A stretch of DNA of 64,000 nt, from contig CP136065.1 in assembly GCA_032622095.1 (NCBI GenBank), forward strand, positions 57,037,949-57,101,948. The letters run 5' to 3'. Source of the DNA: Siphonodentalium dalli. Taxonomy: Eukaryota > Mollusca > Scaphopoda > Gadilida > Siphonodentaliidae. Below, piece by piece: positions 35,128 through 48,100 of the stretch. The notes beneath the pieces are model-generated. The model made no database searches, was not told the origin of the DNA, and saw only the letters and a list, made by a program, of their open reading frames with translations. The position numbers were made by a program, and so were the translations under genes. Each line of letters starts with the position of its first letter. Position 1 is the stretch's first letter.

Positions 35128-36480
35128 TTTTCGAAAAAGGGCCATAACTCACTTAAAAATAGTCTGATCAAACCCATATTCGAACTCGATCTGTCTTTTG
35201 TGCTGAGAAATTCATATACAAAATTTGGTTCCGATCAGATAGAAAATGTTTGAGTTATCACACCATGCGTAGAGTGTCTACAGACAGACGGACGGACTAA
35301 CGACGAGTGGTCAATCCGGACATTGATGCTAGGTTTTAATACCATACTATGGTATGGGTAAACATAACAATTAGTCATTTGTGGGTAAGTATCAATTTTC
35401 CCATCTCCACTAGCATGGGCATGCATATGATTTTTTTGTCTGTGAAACACTGGACAAACATGACAGATTATGTGATAAAACACAATTTATTCCCTATGAG
35501 TTTTCAATTGCCAGCTATCTTTCCTGGCATAAAGACCCCCTCAGAAACCCAGGCTAACAGTGCAAATTAATTACATAGTGCTGTATGGGAGTGTCTTATA
35601 TCTCTATTTAGTATCTCTGGTTACACCTCACACTGATGGCTAAAAATAACTCTAATTCCCATAATACAGATTTACTGCTGGTCTCCTTGCTAAACTGATA
35701 TCACTGGTAATTAATTGTATACTGCTATGGTTGTCTGTTCAATTCTTTGTTGAAAAAGGGCCATAACTCTGGTATAAAATGTCGGATCTAACCCATATTC
35801 AAACTCGATCGGTATTTTGAGTTGAAAACTCACATACAAAATTTGGTTCATATCAGTTGAAAAATGGTTGATTTATCGAAGCATGCATGAATTCTATGTC
35901 AAAGGGTCATAACTCCATTAAAAAATATCGGATCAAACCCATATTCGAACTTGATATGTATTATGGGCTGAGAAACTCGCATACCAAATTTGGTTCCGAT
36001 CAGAGAGAAAATATTTCAGTTATCGCACCATGCGTAAATGTCTACAGACAGACAGACGGATGGACTGACTAACAACGAGTGGTCAATCCGGACAACGGCA
36101 CTATGTTTACCATACTATGGTATGGGTAAACATAAAAAAGGGTCATAACTCATTTAAAATAAATCGGATCAAACCCATATTCGAACTCTATAAGTATCTT
36201 GGGTTGAGAAACTCACATACCAAATTTTGTTCCAATCAGATAAAAAAAGTTTGAGTTATGGCAGAATGCGTGAATTCTAAGTTGAAAAAGGGCCATAACT
36301 CTGGAAAAAAAAGTCAGATGAAACCCATATTTGAACTCGATCTGTATTTTGGCCCGAAAAAAACCCATATACAAAATTTGGTTCCGATCGAATAGAAAAT
36401 GTTTGAGTTATCGCATTATGTGTAAAGTGTCTACAGATGGACGGACAGACAGACAGACAGATGAAAGTGTCAATGACACT
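35128..36480. repeat. Family G repeats, several copies (also about 44130-45640)
   Basis: Repeated units with AAGGGCCATAACTC, AAACCCATATTCGAACTC, ACAAAATTTGGTTCCGATCA and TTTGAGTTATCGCA. Several units close with a GACGGACGGACTAACGACG-type segment and CCATACTATGGTATGGGT. Short ORFs inside are repeat by-products. Confidence 0.88.
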
Positions 36481-38167
36481 GTAGCTCAACTTAGGTAAGG
36501 GAATAATTTGATGGTTGACAGTAAATGGAGGAATAGGAAAGGTGCTAATTGAAATGTCTAATTAAGACAAGATGTACATATCCATATCAACATTCATGAC
36601 AAATTTTATAATCATCGGATCAGGGATGAGGTGATTATGGTGTGCCAAAGGATTTAGTGATGCAAAGTGTAAATTCTAAAAAAATTCCGAATTACCTCAA
36701 AATGACTCATTCCCATCTATGTACATGTCAATGTCAACAGTCTTTACAAATCTCATAATGATCTGACCAAAGGTAAGACCTGTAGCCTGTGCCAAAGGAT
36801 TTAGTCATGCAAAGACTAAAATCCAAGATGGCTGCTGGCGGCCATGTTTTTAGGCCGAATGACCCCAAAAGGACTCGTTCCCATCTACATGTCATTGTTA
36901 ACATCCATAACACATTTCATGATCAGACGAACAGTACGACCTGTAGCCCGCGCCAATGGATTGAATTTTTAAATCCAAGATGGCTGCCAGCGGCCATGTT
37001 TTTTGGCCAAATGACCCCAAAATGACTCGTTCCCATCTACATGTCAATGTCAATATTCATGACAAATTTCATAAAGATTAGACCAAAGGTACGACCTGTA
37101 GCCCGTGCCAAAGGATTTAGTCATGCAAAGAGTAAAATCCAAGATGGCTGCTGGCGGCCATGTTTTTCGGCCAAATGACCCCAAAATCACTCGTTCCCAT
37201 CTACATTTCATTTTTAATATCCATGACAAATTTCATGAAGTTCCGATCAAAGCTACGACCTGTAGCCTGCGCCAAAGGATTTAGTCATGCAAAGAGTAAA
37301 ATCCAAGATGGCTGCTGGCGGCCATGTTTTTTGACCGAACGACCCCAAAATGACTCGTTCCCATCTACATGTCAATATTAACATCCATGACAAATTTCAT
37401 GATGATCAGACGAACAGTACGACCTGTAGCCCGCGCCAATGGATTGAATTTTGAAATCCAAAATGATTGCCAGCGGCCATGTTTTTCGGCCGAATGACCC
37501 CAAAATGACTCGTTCTCATCTACATGTCAATGTCAACAATCATGACATATCTCTATAAAGATTAGACCAAAGGTACGACCTGTAGCCCGCGCCAAAGGAT
37601 TTAGTCATGCAAAGAGTAAAATCCAAGATGGCTGTTGGCGGCCATGTTTTTTGGCCAAACGACCCCAAAATGACTCGTTCCCATCTACATGTCATTTTTA
37701 ACATCCATGACAAATTTCAGGAAGTTCCGATCAAAGCTACGACCTGTAGCCCGCGCCAAAGGATTTAGTCATGCAAAGAGTAAAATCCAAGATGGCTGCT
37801 GGCGGCCATGTTTTTTGGCCAAACGACCCCAAAATGACTCGTTCCCATCTACATGTCAATATTAACATCCATGACAAATTTCATGATGATCAGACGAACA
37901 GTACGACCTGTAGCCCGCGCCAATGGATTGAATTTTGAAATCCAAAATGGCCACCAGCGGCCATGTTTTTTGGCCGAATGACCCCAAAATGACTCGTTCC
38001 CATCTACATGTCAAAATTCATGACAAATTTCATAAAGATCAGACCAAAGGTACGACCTGTAGCCTGCGCCAAAGGAAATTGTTGACGGACACACGCACAC
38101 ATGCATACACGGACAACGGACACCAAACCATGGCAATAGCTCAAACTTACAAAGTAAGTTGAGCTAA
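36481..38167. repeat. Family H tandem array (copy 1)
   Basis: It is bounded by TAGCTCAACTTA (36481) and TAAGTTGAGCTA (38156-38167), an inverted pair. About eight units of 152-165 bp carry ATCCAAGATGGCTGCTGG, CGGCCATGTTTTTTGGCC, CCCCAAAATGACTCGTTCCC and GTACGACCTGTAGCC. The array ends with a GACGGACACACGCACAC segment. Confidence 0.92.
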
Positions 38168-38589
38168 AAACGAGTGGTCAATCCGGACGTCGACACTATG
38201 TGTACCATACTATGGTATGGGTGCACATAAATAATAGGATACTAAACACCTCATCTTGAGTTAAGTTCGCCCTCATATTTCGGGGGTTTTCTCCATTGTT
38301 GTTAAATTTTGTGCAGGAATTGTGTTCCACATTGTGAATGATGGCATGGCAAGCGAATGAAAATTGGCCTGTCAAAACCACACAGAAGGGTTAGGAAAAA
38401 CAACTTGGTTGGTTTTAACATTAATATTTATTTACATCCAGCCCATAGCAAAATATCATATCCCATGACAATGGCAAAAATAGCTTCAGTATCAACAATG
38501 TCAACAATAAATTCAACAACTAAGAATATTACTATCATGTCATACCGAGGGTCATCAAAAACAATGTATTGGTAACTTGAAGTAGGCCA

Positions 38590-38990
38590 CACCAACAAGC
38601 CTGGAAATAGTGTGTCTGACAATTGCAGAATGAGGTCCCCAGTGGGTGAATTTAGTGATGCTACCCTGCATAGCAGGCAAGCAACACCAAATTCATACTC
38701 TGGGGACCGCATTCTTCTTGGGCCTCATCTTCTGGAAAGTATCTATAGTCTCAAATTAACATTGTTTTAAGTTACTTTTCATTTCAGTTTCTATTTCCCC
38801 TAATTAGCAGAAGATAAAACGCATAATCAAGGTGACTAATGGGTGAACATCACCAACTTCAACTGGGGAACTTTAATCTGATCATAGGACTCCCATAGCA
38901 GTTGAGGCCTAAGCAGAATGAGGTTCCCAGAGTGAAATTTGTGACATCACAAAATTCACCCTGAGGGAACCTCATTCTACATGTTCCGCA
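38590..38990. mobile_element. Family D MITE (also about 47525-47905)
   Basis: It runs from AAGCCTGGAAATAGTGTGTC through two palindromes (about 38632-38715 and 38917-38983). The second palindrome is short and carries GAAATTTGTGACATCACAAA at its centre. Confidence 0.8.
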
Positions 38991-39442
38991 TGCATGTTTT
39001 TATCATGACAATCTACAAGATGTCAATCCCTGCAATCGGTTCAACTTCACATATGTTTCTCTCTACTTCCAGTTTCCAATAACTTTATAATGGGTGAAAA
39101 CAAGAAATTGAAGGGGTTGTGACATGGCAAAAAAAAAACTTCCGATAAATATGTTGTTATTGTTGGCACTTGTAAAAGAGGAACCTTATTTTTTTGTGGC
39201 TATTATTGAATAAATTTTATGCACACTTCAAGGTAATTCAAGGATAATTTTATAATTCCATGACTTTTCCAGACTGGCAGCAGTAGAGGGGTGATTTTTC
39301 CAAAACATTCGGCTTTGTTTGACCTCTATCGTATGAAGTTAACTGCATGAATTGACGAAACAACTGTCTTCCAACGTTTATTGAAATCGGAGAGACCATT
39401 TCCCAATTGGAAGTTCAGGAAATAGGGCTGTATTTCGGTGCA

Positions 39443-39608
39443 GGCCTTGAAATAGTGTGTCTGTCATTTGCAGAATGAGGCCCCCAGAGGGTGAATTTAG
39501 TGATGCTACCCCACATAGTGGGCTAGCATCACCAAATTCACCCTCTGGGGACCTCATTCTGCTTACACCTAATGACTGCAAATGACAGACACACTATTTC
39601 AAGGCTGT
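39443..39608. mobile_element. Family D MITE, short form (also about 48366-48520)
   Basis: CAGGCCTTGAAATAGTGTGT and complement surround a single D palindrome. The 15-bp sequence GGCTGTATTTCGGTG occurs on both sides. The copy-2 version lacks an internal CTTACACCTAATGA segment. Confidence 0.85.
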
Positions 39609-39662
39609 ATTTCGGTGACTTCTGCCTAAAGCAGGAGAGTAAACATGGTTAGGTTACTTAAC

Positions 39663-39912
39663 CCTTGATTTACTAAAGATGAGTAAATCCCTTAGGAAAT
39701 GTTCAGATAATAAGTTCAACAAACGTAGGATGAATGTTGAACTAATTATCTGAACATATCCCACCAGTGAATATGAATTCTTCTGGACTTTTAATATTTT
39801 TAAGTATGTCTGTCGTCTGCTAATTTTTTGGACAACCCTCCAGATGAATGAAAGACTATTCCAATGTATACTTTTATAACTGAATGGGAGAATCCATTTA
39901 GTATAGAAAGGG
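39663..39912. mobile_element. Family B MITE (also 48569-48819)
   Basis: TTAA (39659-39662) then CCCTTGATTTACTAAAGATG. It ends TTTAGTATAGAAAGGG then TTAA (39913-39916). It has the internal inverted pair GTTCAGATAATAAGTTCAAC / GTTGAACTAATTATCTGAAC. Confidence 0.9.
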
Positions 39913-40123
39913 TTAATCATATTGTTGAACCTGAATCATTAGACAGGTACAGATTACAACCAGGGAGTAAAATAACGTTATTGTTTCGCAAATTAGTAAA
40001 TTGAATAGCAACACTGCCATTTTGAAGGGTAGATCCTGAGAGAAACAACTTTCTGATTGTAGCAACAAACCAGGTAGTATAAAGACGCTGTCCTGAAGTG
40101 GTTTCTGTGAGTGTCACCTTTAA

Positions 40124-40354
40124 CCTTTCATGATGGGAGCTGCGCTGGTGCATTCTCTTATATATGCGAGTCTCCCATAGGGAGCCTGGCATATATAAGA
40201 GAATGCACTGGCTTACAAGGTCAAGGTAAATATTGTTAGGCTAATGTACTCTCTTGTATATGCGAGGCTCCCTATATATAATACTCGCATATATAAGAGA
40301 ATGCATTGGCACAGGGTTTTCGCAAAATTTCAGGAGGCTCCAGTCATGGAAGGG
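40124..40354. mobile_element. Family A double-hairpin MITE (also 49031-49261)
   Basis: TTAA on both sides (40120-40123, 40355-40358), left end CCTTTCATGATGGGAGCTGC, right end GCTCCAGTCATGGAAGGG. The second loop is altered to CTCCCTATATATAATACTC. Both duplication copies share this change, so it predates the duplication. Confidence 0.9.
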
Positions 40355-40983
40355 TTAAATTCAAAAGTGTGTGAAGCTGATCGATTCCCAAAACACCTGC
40401 TATTTTCACAGTTCAACAGCAAATATGTCTTAAAATGTGTCGTCTGAATCCAGTTATTTAAAACAATAACATCTGTCCCACTCAGCACATCCTTCATTAC
40501 ACTCTGGAGTAACTGACAAGGTTATCAGGAAATGGTTTGGAATACCTGTGAAGAGCAACATGTAACTTGATCCAGTCTATTATATAGTGGGTAGCAGCAT
40601 GCTATAGGACATATTAAATTGTATAGCATTTTCCAATATTTGATCAGCAACATGCTATGCTATACCAGTTATTTTACTCCCCAATTACAAGTATGGCATT
40701 TATATACATATCACAGAATTAATTTACCAGGCATACTACAATCAAACAGTGAAAAATCTATCAAAAGATCACACATCTCTTCTTTCTTCCATCCTCTTAT
40801 GCTAATGATGAGATTTGAGAATACAGGTTTTATATCTGACAGTAACACACAGCACTCTTTATAACTTGCAGGGTCTGCACTGGCACACAATTCACTTTTG
40901 CCAAATGTTTTACTAAATGAAATTAATTTTTGCCAAATTCATTTAGAAGTTGCAAAATTAAAATTGGCCGAAATTATGGAGTT

Positions 40984-41232
40984 ATGATGGGAGCTAAGCT
41001 GGTGCAGCATTGGAGATCATGTGCCAGTGAATTCTATTATATATGCGATTCTCCCATAGGGAGCCTGCATATATAAGAAAATGCACTGGCTTACAATGTC
41101 ATCATAAATATTGTTAGGCCAATGTATTCTCTTTTATATGCAAGGCTCCCTATGGGCAACTTGCATATATAAGATAATGCATTGGCACATGGTTTTCGCA
41201 AAATTTGAGGAAGCTCCAGTGACAGAAGAGTT
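40984..41232. mobile_element. Family A double-hairpin MITE (also about 49890-50140)
   Basis: TTATGATGGGAGCTAAGC at the left, GAAGCTCCAGTGACAGAAGAG then TTAG at the right. Both hairpins are present with small mismatches. Confidence 0.8.
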
Positions 41233-42028
41233 AGACTTCCTTTGATTTAAACAGGAAGCTCAAGTGATGGAAGAGTTAAAGACTTCCTTTTAAACATGAG
41301 TGGGTAGAATCCATTTAGTATAGAAAGGGTTGAACACTGTTACAAAATGAAAATAAATTTTGTCAAATGTGAATTTTTGAAATGTTTGAAATACAATGGT
41401 TATGTAGATATAAAACCTGTATTGACGTTTTTGTTGGTTTTTGATTGGTTTTGTACAGCGAGCAGACAAACAGAGATGCAGCAGCAGACTAGATATATGT
41501 GATGAGCTGATATGTACATGGAAGAATAAATAATGATAATGAATAATGTTCACTTAACAAATAAAGCTGCCATCTCTCGACGAAGATATCTCAAAAATAT
41601 GTCTACCCGATTATCCGCATATTATCTCAAAGTACAAAAATTATCGCTATGTCACATTAATGTCACAATAACAAATAACTTAACATTGTCGCTCAACATG
41701 TACAAAAATAACTCTAATCTTAGTTTCTATGATAGCTGTTGATGCAAATTCTCAAGATCGATCTACTCTTCAGGTCAGGCGATGTCATTTTTCACCATGA
41801 AATATGGCAATTTCAAAATTTGAACCATACAAAGACTGTCAATTCCATAACTTAGGGTGCATTTTTGTTTATAACAAATTAGTTCATTTGGTCCGTAAAA
41901 ATCAAAGAATATAGAGAAATATGTGGAATACTAAAGTGACTTTCTAGAAAAAAAAATTCAGGTCCCGTCTCCTTAAAATATAGCTCAAATAACTGAAAGA
42001 ACTAACTGTTCTATTTTCCTTTAGTATA

Positions 42029-42128
42029 CAGTAATGCCCAAAATAATCGATTCCTTAACCACAACAGAATTATGGGTAACTTTTCAGTATTTAGTCAGAA
42101 ATATGGCTTGTTGCCATTCATCAGAAAG
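42029..42128. mobile_element. Family C MITE, left arm only, cut at apex
   Basis: It starts CAGTAATGCCCAAAATAATC after TA (42027-42028) and runs to CATTCATCAGAAAG, the base just before the hairpin tip. Duplication copy 2 follows directly. The matching right arm is at 50855-50960. Confidence 0.9.
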
Positions 42129-45100
42129 CAGTCTCAAGAATACCAGCACCATTAATATTATCCTGGAGCCCAAATGCAATTGAGGGAATTTCAAAATAAG
42201 ACATTTCCTCTAATGATGAATATTCAATTGGTGATTTATTGAAACCCTTACTGAACCTGGCTCAAAGTGAAAGGGATAATATTATATCTGTCTATCGCAT
42301 AATATGTGTCTATGGAATGGTTTAATTTTAATCCCAATTCCATGCAAATCAAAAGTGGATCACTATCAACCTGGACATAGAATAAGAGAATGATCAAATG
42401 AAAAGCATCAAAACCATATGATGTGTGGAGAGGGTTAATCATTTTCAATGACTTATCATGGAACTAAGGAATGTGTGGATTAATTTTTTTCTAAGATAAG
42501 ATAACAGTGTCTGTAAACAACAATGTCTGTAAACAGCAATGTCTGTAAAACATCCCTACAAAGTAACAGTGGACTATTCCAATTTATTATTTTAGAATAG
42601 CTGTCTTATAGAGTGTACATTAACTAATGTAATGAACCTGTTTCAACAAAGAGGTTAACTAAATATTGCACAGAAAACAGAACTGGACCAGAGTCATCAA
42701 TCACAGTTTGACATATGATAAACAAGGCCTGCCAGCCACCACTTTCAGGCTTAACATGTAGTATATAATGTCCATAGCAACAAAGAACTCATTTCAATAA
42801 CACACATGTGCTGTGTGATATGTTCTCTTCAAATTCACAGCAGCAAACAGGTATTAATTACTTGAATTATAAAGGACAATAACTTTGTTAAAATATATTG
42901 GATCAAACCCATATTCGAACTTGATCTGTATTTAGGGGTGAGAAATTCATATACCAAATTTGGTGTTGATCAGATGAAAAATGATTGAGTCATAGCAGCT
43001 TGGGTGAATTCTAAGTAAACATAAGAGTGAAAAGGGTTAATTAAACGATACCAAAATCCATACAGATGAAGAACATGCTAAGAAAAACCTAGGTAAGAAA
43101 TATGAGGCAGATCAGAAGAAATATGTTCAACTTATTGCATTGGATAGCATGTGTGTGAAGGGTTAATTATTTTCTAAACCTAATCAACCAATCAATACCA
43201 AAAACAACACAGGTGAGGGGTGTGTCATCATAAACCTACATATCAAATATGAACACAATAGGACAAAAAATACTTTGTTTATAGCATTGGATTGTTTTAT
43301 TTTAATTTTATTTTTTAACGAGAGGCCGATCACGATCGGCAGATGTTAACCCATCCCTTGGCGATAGTAAGTTACTCTGATCGGAATCATAAATGAGAGT
43401 TTTGATGTTGAATTATAGAGTATACTGTTATGTACTATTATAGACAATGTACATAACACAAATTATTGGAATTTATGGGTCACTCACATTTATATAAGAG
43501 AATGCACTGGAACAGGATATGTAATGCTGCACCACCACAGCCTTGGGTTAAATGTGAAAAGGTGACCTGGACATGGAATACTTGGTCAAGAGATTCCAAT
43601 TTAAGTTTACAATGATAATGTATCAAATTCTACCCACAACAGCCATCAAGATAAACACCTCACTGCTGACCCATCGGTATCAATTATACAGCAGAGCTGT
43701 CAACAAATCACAGGCATTGATTATGTTAAAGGCTGGCATCTCTATGAAACGAATACCATTTATAATGACCTCAGACCATCTGTAGAGTGATGTTCTAGTC
43801 TACTTTTAACAGCATGTGATGTATATTGTTGAAACTTTTTTTTAATTAGATACCATAGCTTTCTTTATCTGCACATTGGCATAAGAGACATCAGAAAATA
43901 ATATAACCATATTAAACCAAATTTGGTGTGCTGATTTGGGGTACCCTTGGCGGAGTTATAATGGTGTTAGTTTTTCAAATTTTGTTACTAGTAACTTTAA
44001 AAAACAATAATTTTTTTTAATTATTATAAAAAAAACAATTATATTATTTTTTGTTGTTGTTTATTTATATTATTATATTTAATATGTTAAATTGAGCAAG
44101 GAATTAAAAAAAAAAAATTTAAATTTTTTTTAAGAGTGAATATTTTTTTTCGAAAAAGGGCCATAACTCACTTAAAAATAGTCTGATCAAACCCATATTT
44201 GAACTCGATCTGTCTTTTGTGCTGAGAAATTCATATACAAAATTTAGTTCCGATCAGATAGAAAATGTTTGAGTTATCACACCATACGTAGAGTGTCTAC
44301 AGACAGACAGACGGACGGACTAACGACGAGTGGTCAATCCGGACATTGATGCTAGGTTTTAATACCATACTATGGTATGTGTAAACATAACAATTAGTCA
44401 TTTGTGGGTAAGTATCAATTTTCCCATCTCCACTAGCATGGGCATTGTCTGTGAAACACTGGACAAACATGACAGATTATGTGATCAAACACAATTTATT
44501 CCCTATGAGTTTTCAATTGCCAGCTATCTTTCCTGGCATAAAAACCCCCTCAGAAACCCAGGCTAACAGTGCAAATTAATTACATAGTGCTGTATGGGAG
44601 TGTCTTATATCTCTATTTAGTATCTCTGGTTACACCTCACACTGATGGCTAAAAATAACTCTAATTCCCATAATACAGCTTTACTGCTGGTCTCCTTGCT
44701 AAACTGATATCACTGGTAATTAATTGTAGACTGCTATGGTTGTCTGTTCAATTCTTTGTTGAAAAAGGGCCATAACTCTGGTATAAAATGTCGGATCTAA
44801 CCCATATTCAAACTTGATCTGTATTTTGAGTTGAAAACTCACATACAAAATTTGGTTCATATCAGTTGAAAAATGGTTGATTTATCGAAGCATGCATGAA
44901 TTATATGTCAAAGGGTCATAACTCCATTAAAAAATATCGGATCAAACCCATATTCGAACTTGATATGTATTATGGGCTGAGAAACTCGCATACCAAATTT
45001 GGTTCCGATCAGATAAAAAAAATTTGAGTTATGGCAGCATGCATGAATTCTAAGTCGAAAAAGGGCCATAACTCAGTAAATAAAACTTGGATCAAACCCA

Positions 45101-48100
45101 TATTCGAACTCGATCTGTATTTGGTGCTGAGAAATTCATATACAAAATTTGGTTCCAATCAGAGAGAAAATATTTCAGTTATCGCACCATGCGTAAATGT
45201 CTACAGACGGATGGACTGACTAATGACGAGTGTTCAATCCGGACAACGGCACTATGTTTACCATACTATGGTATGGGTAAACATAAAAAAGGGTCATAAC
45301 TCATTTAAAATAAATCGGATCAAACCCATATTCGAACTCTATAAGTATTTTGGGTTGAGAAACTCACATACCAAGTTTTGTTCCAATCAGATAAAAAAAA
45401 GTTTGAGTTATGGCAGAATGCGTGAATTCTAAGTTGAAAAAGGGCCATAACTCTGGAAAAAAAAGTCAGATGAAACCCATATTTGAACTCGATCTGTATT
45501 TTGGCCCGAAAAAAACCCGTATACAAAATTTGGTTCCGATCGGATAGAAAATGTTTGAGTTATCGCATTATGTGTAAAGTGTCTACAGATGGACGGACAG
45601 ACAGACAGACAGACAAATGAAAGTGTCAATGACACTGTAGCTCAACTTAGGTAGGGGAATAATTTGATGGTTGACAGTAAATGGAGGAATAGGAAAGGTG
45701 CTAATTGAAATGTCTAATTAAGACAAGATGTACATATCCATATCAACATTCATGACAAGTTTTATAATCATCGGATCAGGGATCGATGAGGTGATTATGG
45801 TGTGCCAAAGGATTTAGTGATGCAAAGTGTAAATTCTAAAATGGCCACCGGCAGCCATGTTTTTTTCCAAATTACCTCAAAATGACTCATTCCCATCTAT
45901 GTACATGTCAACAGTCTTTACAAATCTCATAATGATCTGACCAAAGGTAAGACCTGTAGCCTGTGCCAAAGGATTTAGTCATGCAAAGAGTAAAATCCAA
46001 GATGGCTGCTGGCGGCCATGTTTTTAGGCCGAATGACCCCAAAAGGACTCGTTCCCATCTACATGTCATTGTTAACATCCATAACACATTTCATGATCAG
46101 ACGAACAGTACGACCTGTAGCCCGCGCCAATGGATTGAATTTTTAAATCCAAGATGGCTGCCAGCGGCCATGTTTTTTGGCCAAATGACCCCAAAATGAC
46201 TCGTTCCCATCTACATGTCAATGTCAATATTCATGACAATTTTCATAAAGATTAGACCAAAGGTACGACCTGTAGCCCGTGCCAAAGGATTTAGTCATGC
46301 AAAGAGTAAAATCCAAGATGGCTGCTGGCGGCCATGTTTTTTGGCCAAACGACCCCAAAATGACTCGTTCCCATCTACATGTCATTTCTAATATCCATGA
46401 CAAATTTCATGAAGTTCCGATCAAAGCTACGACCTGTAGCCAGCGCCAAAGGATTTAGTCATGCAAAGAGTAAAATACAAGATGGCTGCTGGTGGCCATG
46501 TTTTTCAGCCGAACGACCCCAAAATGACTCGTTCCCATATCAATATTAACATCCATGACAAATTTCATGATGATCAGACAAACATTACGACCTGTAGCCC
46601 GCGCCAATGGATTGAATTTTTAAATCCAAGATGGCCGCCAGCAGCCATGTTTTTTGGCCAAATGACCCCAAAATGACTCGTTCCCATCTACATGACAATG
46701 TCAACATTCATGACAAATTTCATAAATATTAGACCAAAGGTACGACCTGTAGCCCGCGCCAAAGGATTTAGTCATGCAAAGAGTAAAATACAAGATGGCT
46801 GCTGGCGGCCATGTTTTTTGGCCAAACGACCCCAAAAACAGTACGACCTGTAGCCCACGCCAATGGATTGAATTTTGAAATCCAAAATGGCCACCAGCGG
46901 CCATGTTTTTTGACCGAATGACCCCAAAATGACTCGTTCCCATCTACATGTCAATGTCAACATTCATGACAAATTTCATAAAGATCAGACCAAAGGTACG
47001 ACCTGTAGCCTGCGCCAAAGGAAATTGTTGACGGACACACGCATACACGGACGACGGACACCAAACCATGGCAATAGCTCAAACTTACAAAGTAAGTTGA
47101 GCTAAAAACGAGTGGTCAATCCGGACGTCAACACTATGTGTACCATACTATGGTATGGGTGCACATAAATAATAGGATACTAAACACCTCATCTTGAGTT
47201 AAGTTCGCCCTCATATTTCGGGGGTTTTCTCCATTGTTGTTAAATTTTGTGCAGGAATTGTGTTCCACATTGTGAATGATGGCATGGCAAGCCTGTCAAA
47301 ACCACACAGAAGGGTTAGGAAAAACAACTTGGTTGGTTTTAACATTAATATTTATTTACATCCAGCCCATAGCAAAATATCATATCCCATGATAATGGCA
47401 AAAATAGCTTCAGTATCAACAATGTCAACAATAAATTCAACAACTAAGAATATTACTATCATGTCATACCGAGGGTCATCAAAAACAATGTATTGGTAAC
47501 TTGAAGTAGGCCACACCAACAAGCCTGGAAATAGAGTGTCTGACAATTGCAGAATGAGGTCCCCAGTGGGTGAATTTAGTGATGCTACCCTGCATAGCAG
47601 GCAAGCAACACCAAATTCATACTCTGGGGACCTCATTCTTCTTGGGCCTCATCTTCTGGAAAGTATCTATAGTCTCAAATTAACATTGTTTTAAGTTACT
47701 TTTCTGTTCAGTTTCTATTTCCCCTAATTAGCAGAAGATAAAATGCATAATCAAGGTGACTAATGGGTGAACATCACCAACTTCAACTGGGGAACTTTAA
47801 TCTGATCATAGGACTCCCATAGCAGTTGAGGCCTAAGCAGAATGAGGTTCCCAGAGTGAAATTTGTGACGTCACAAAATTCACCCTGAGGGAAACTTATT
47901 CTACATGTTCCGCATGCATGTTTTTATCACGACAATCTACAAGATGTCAATCCCTGCAATCGGTTCAACTTCACATATGTTTCTCTCTACTTCCAGTTTC
48001 CAATAACTTTATAATGGGTGAAAACAAGAAATTGAAGGGGTTGTGACATGGCAACAAAAAAACTTCCGATAAATATGTTGTTATTGTTGGCACTTGTAAA

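Larger units (their letters stand above)
33133..41905. repeat. Segmental duplication, copy 1 (about 8.8 kb)
   Basis: It matches 42129-50812 in the same orientation, starting CAGTCTCAAGAATACC and ending GGTCCGTAAAAATCAA. The sampled stretches differ by scattered substitutions and small indels; the family H array inside is longer in this copy. It contains G, H, R, A, B and D repeats, all repeated in copy 2. No gene was recognised in it. Confidence 0.95.

Noticed and set aside
36789-38162. ORFs with repeated KSKMAAGGHVF-type sequence
   Set aside because: They are by-products of the family H array, interrupted at different places in each unit.
39917-40192. Minus-strand ORF present in both duplication copies (also 48824-49099), with a protein-like stretch RLYTTWFVATIRKLF
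   Set aside because: Most differences between the two copies change amino acids, part of the ORF is read through a family A MITE, and no family is recognised. Conservation is explained by recent duplication.
41533-41742. 69-codon plus-strand ORF identical in both duplication copies
   Set aside because: The whole segment is duplicated with little divergence, no domain is recognisable and no splice context was seen.
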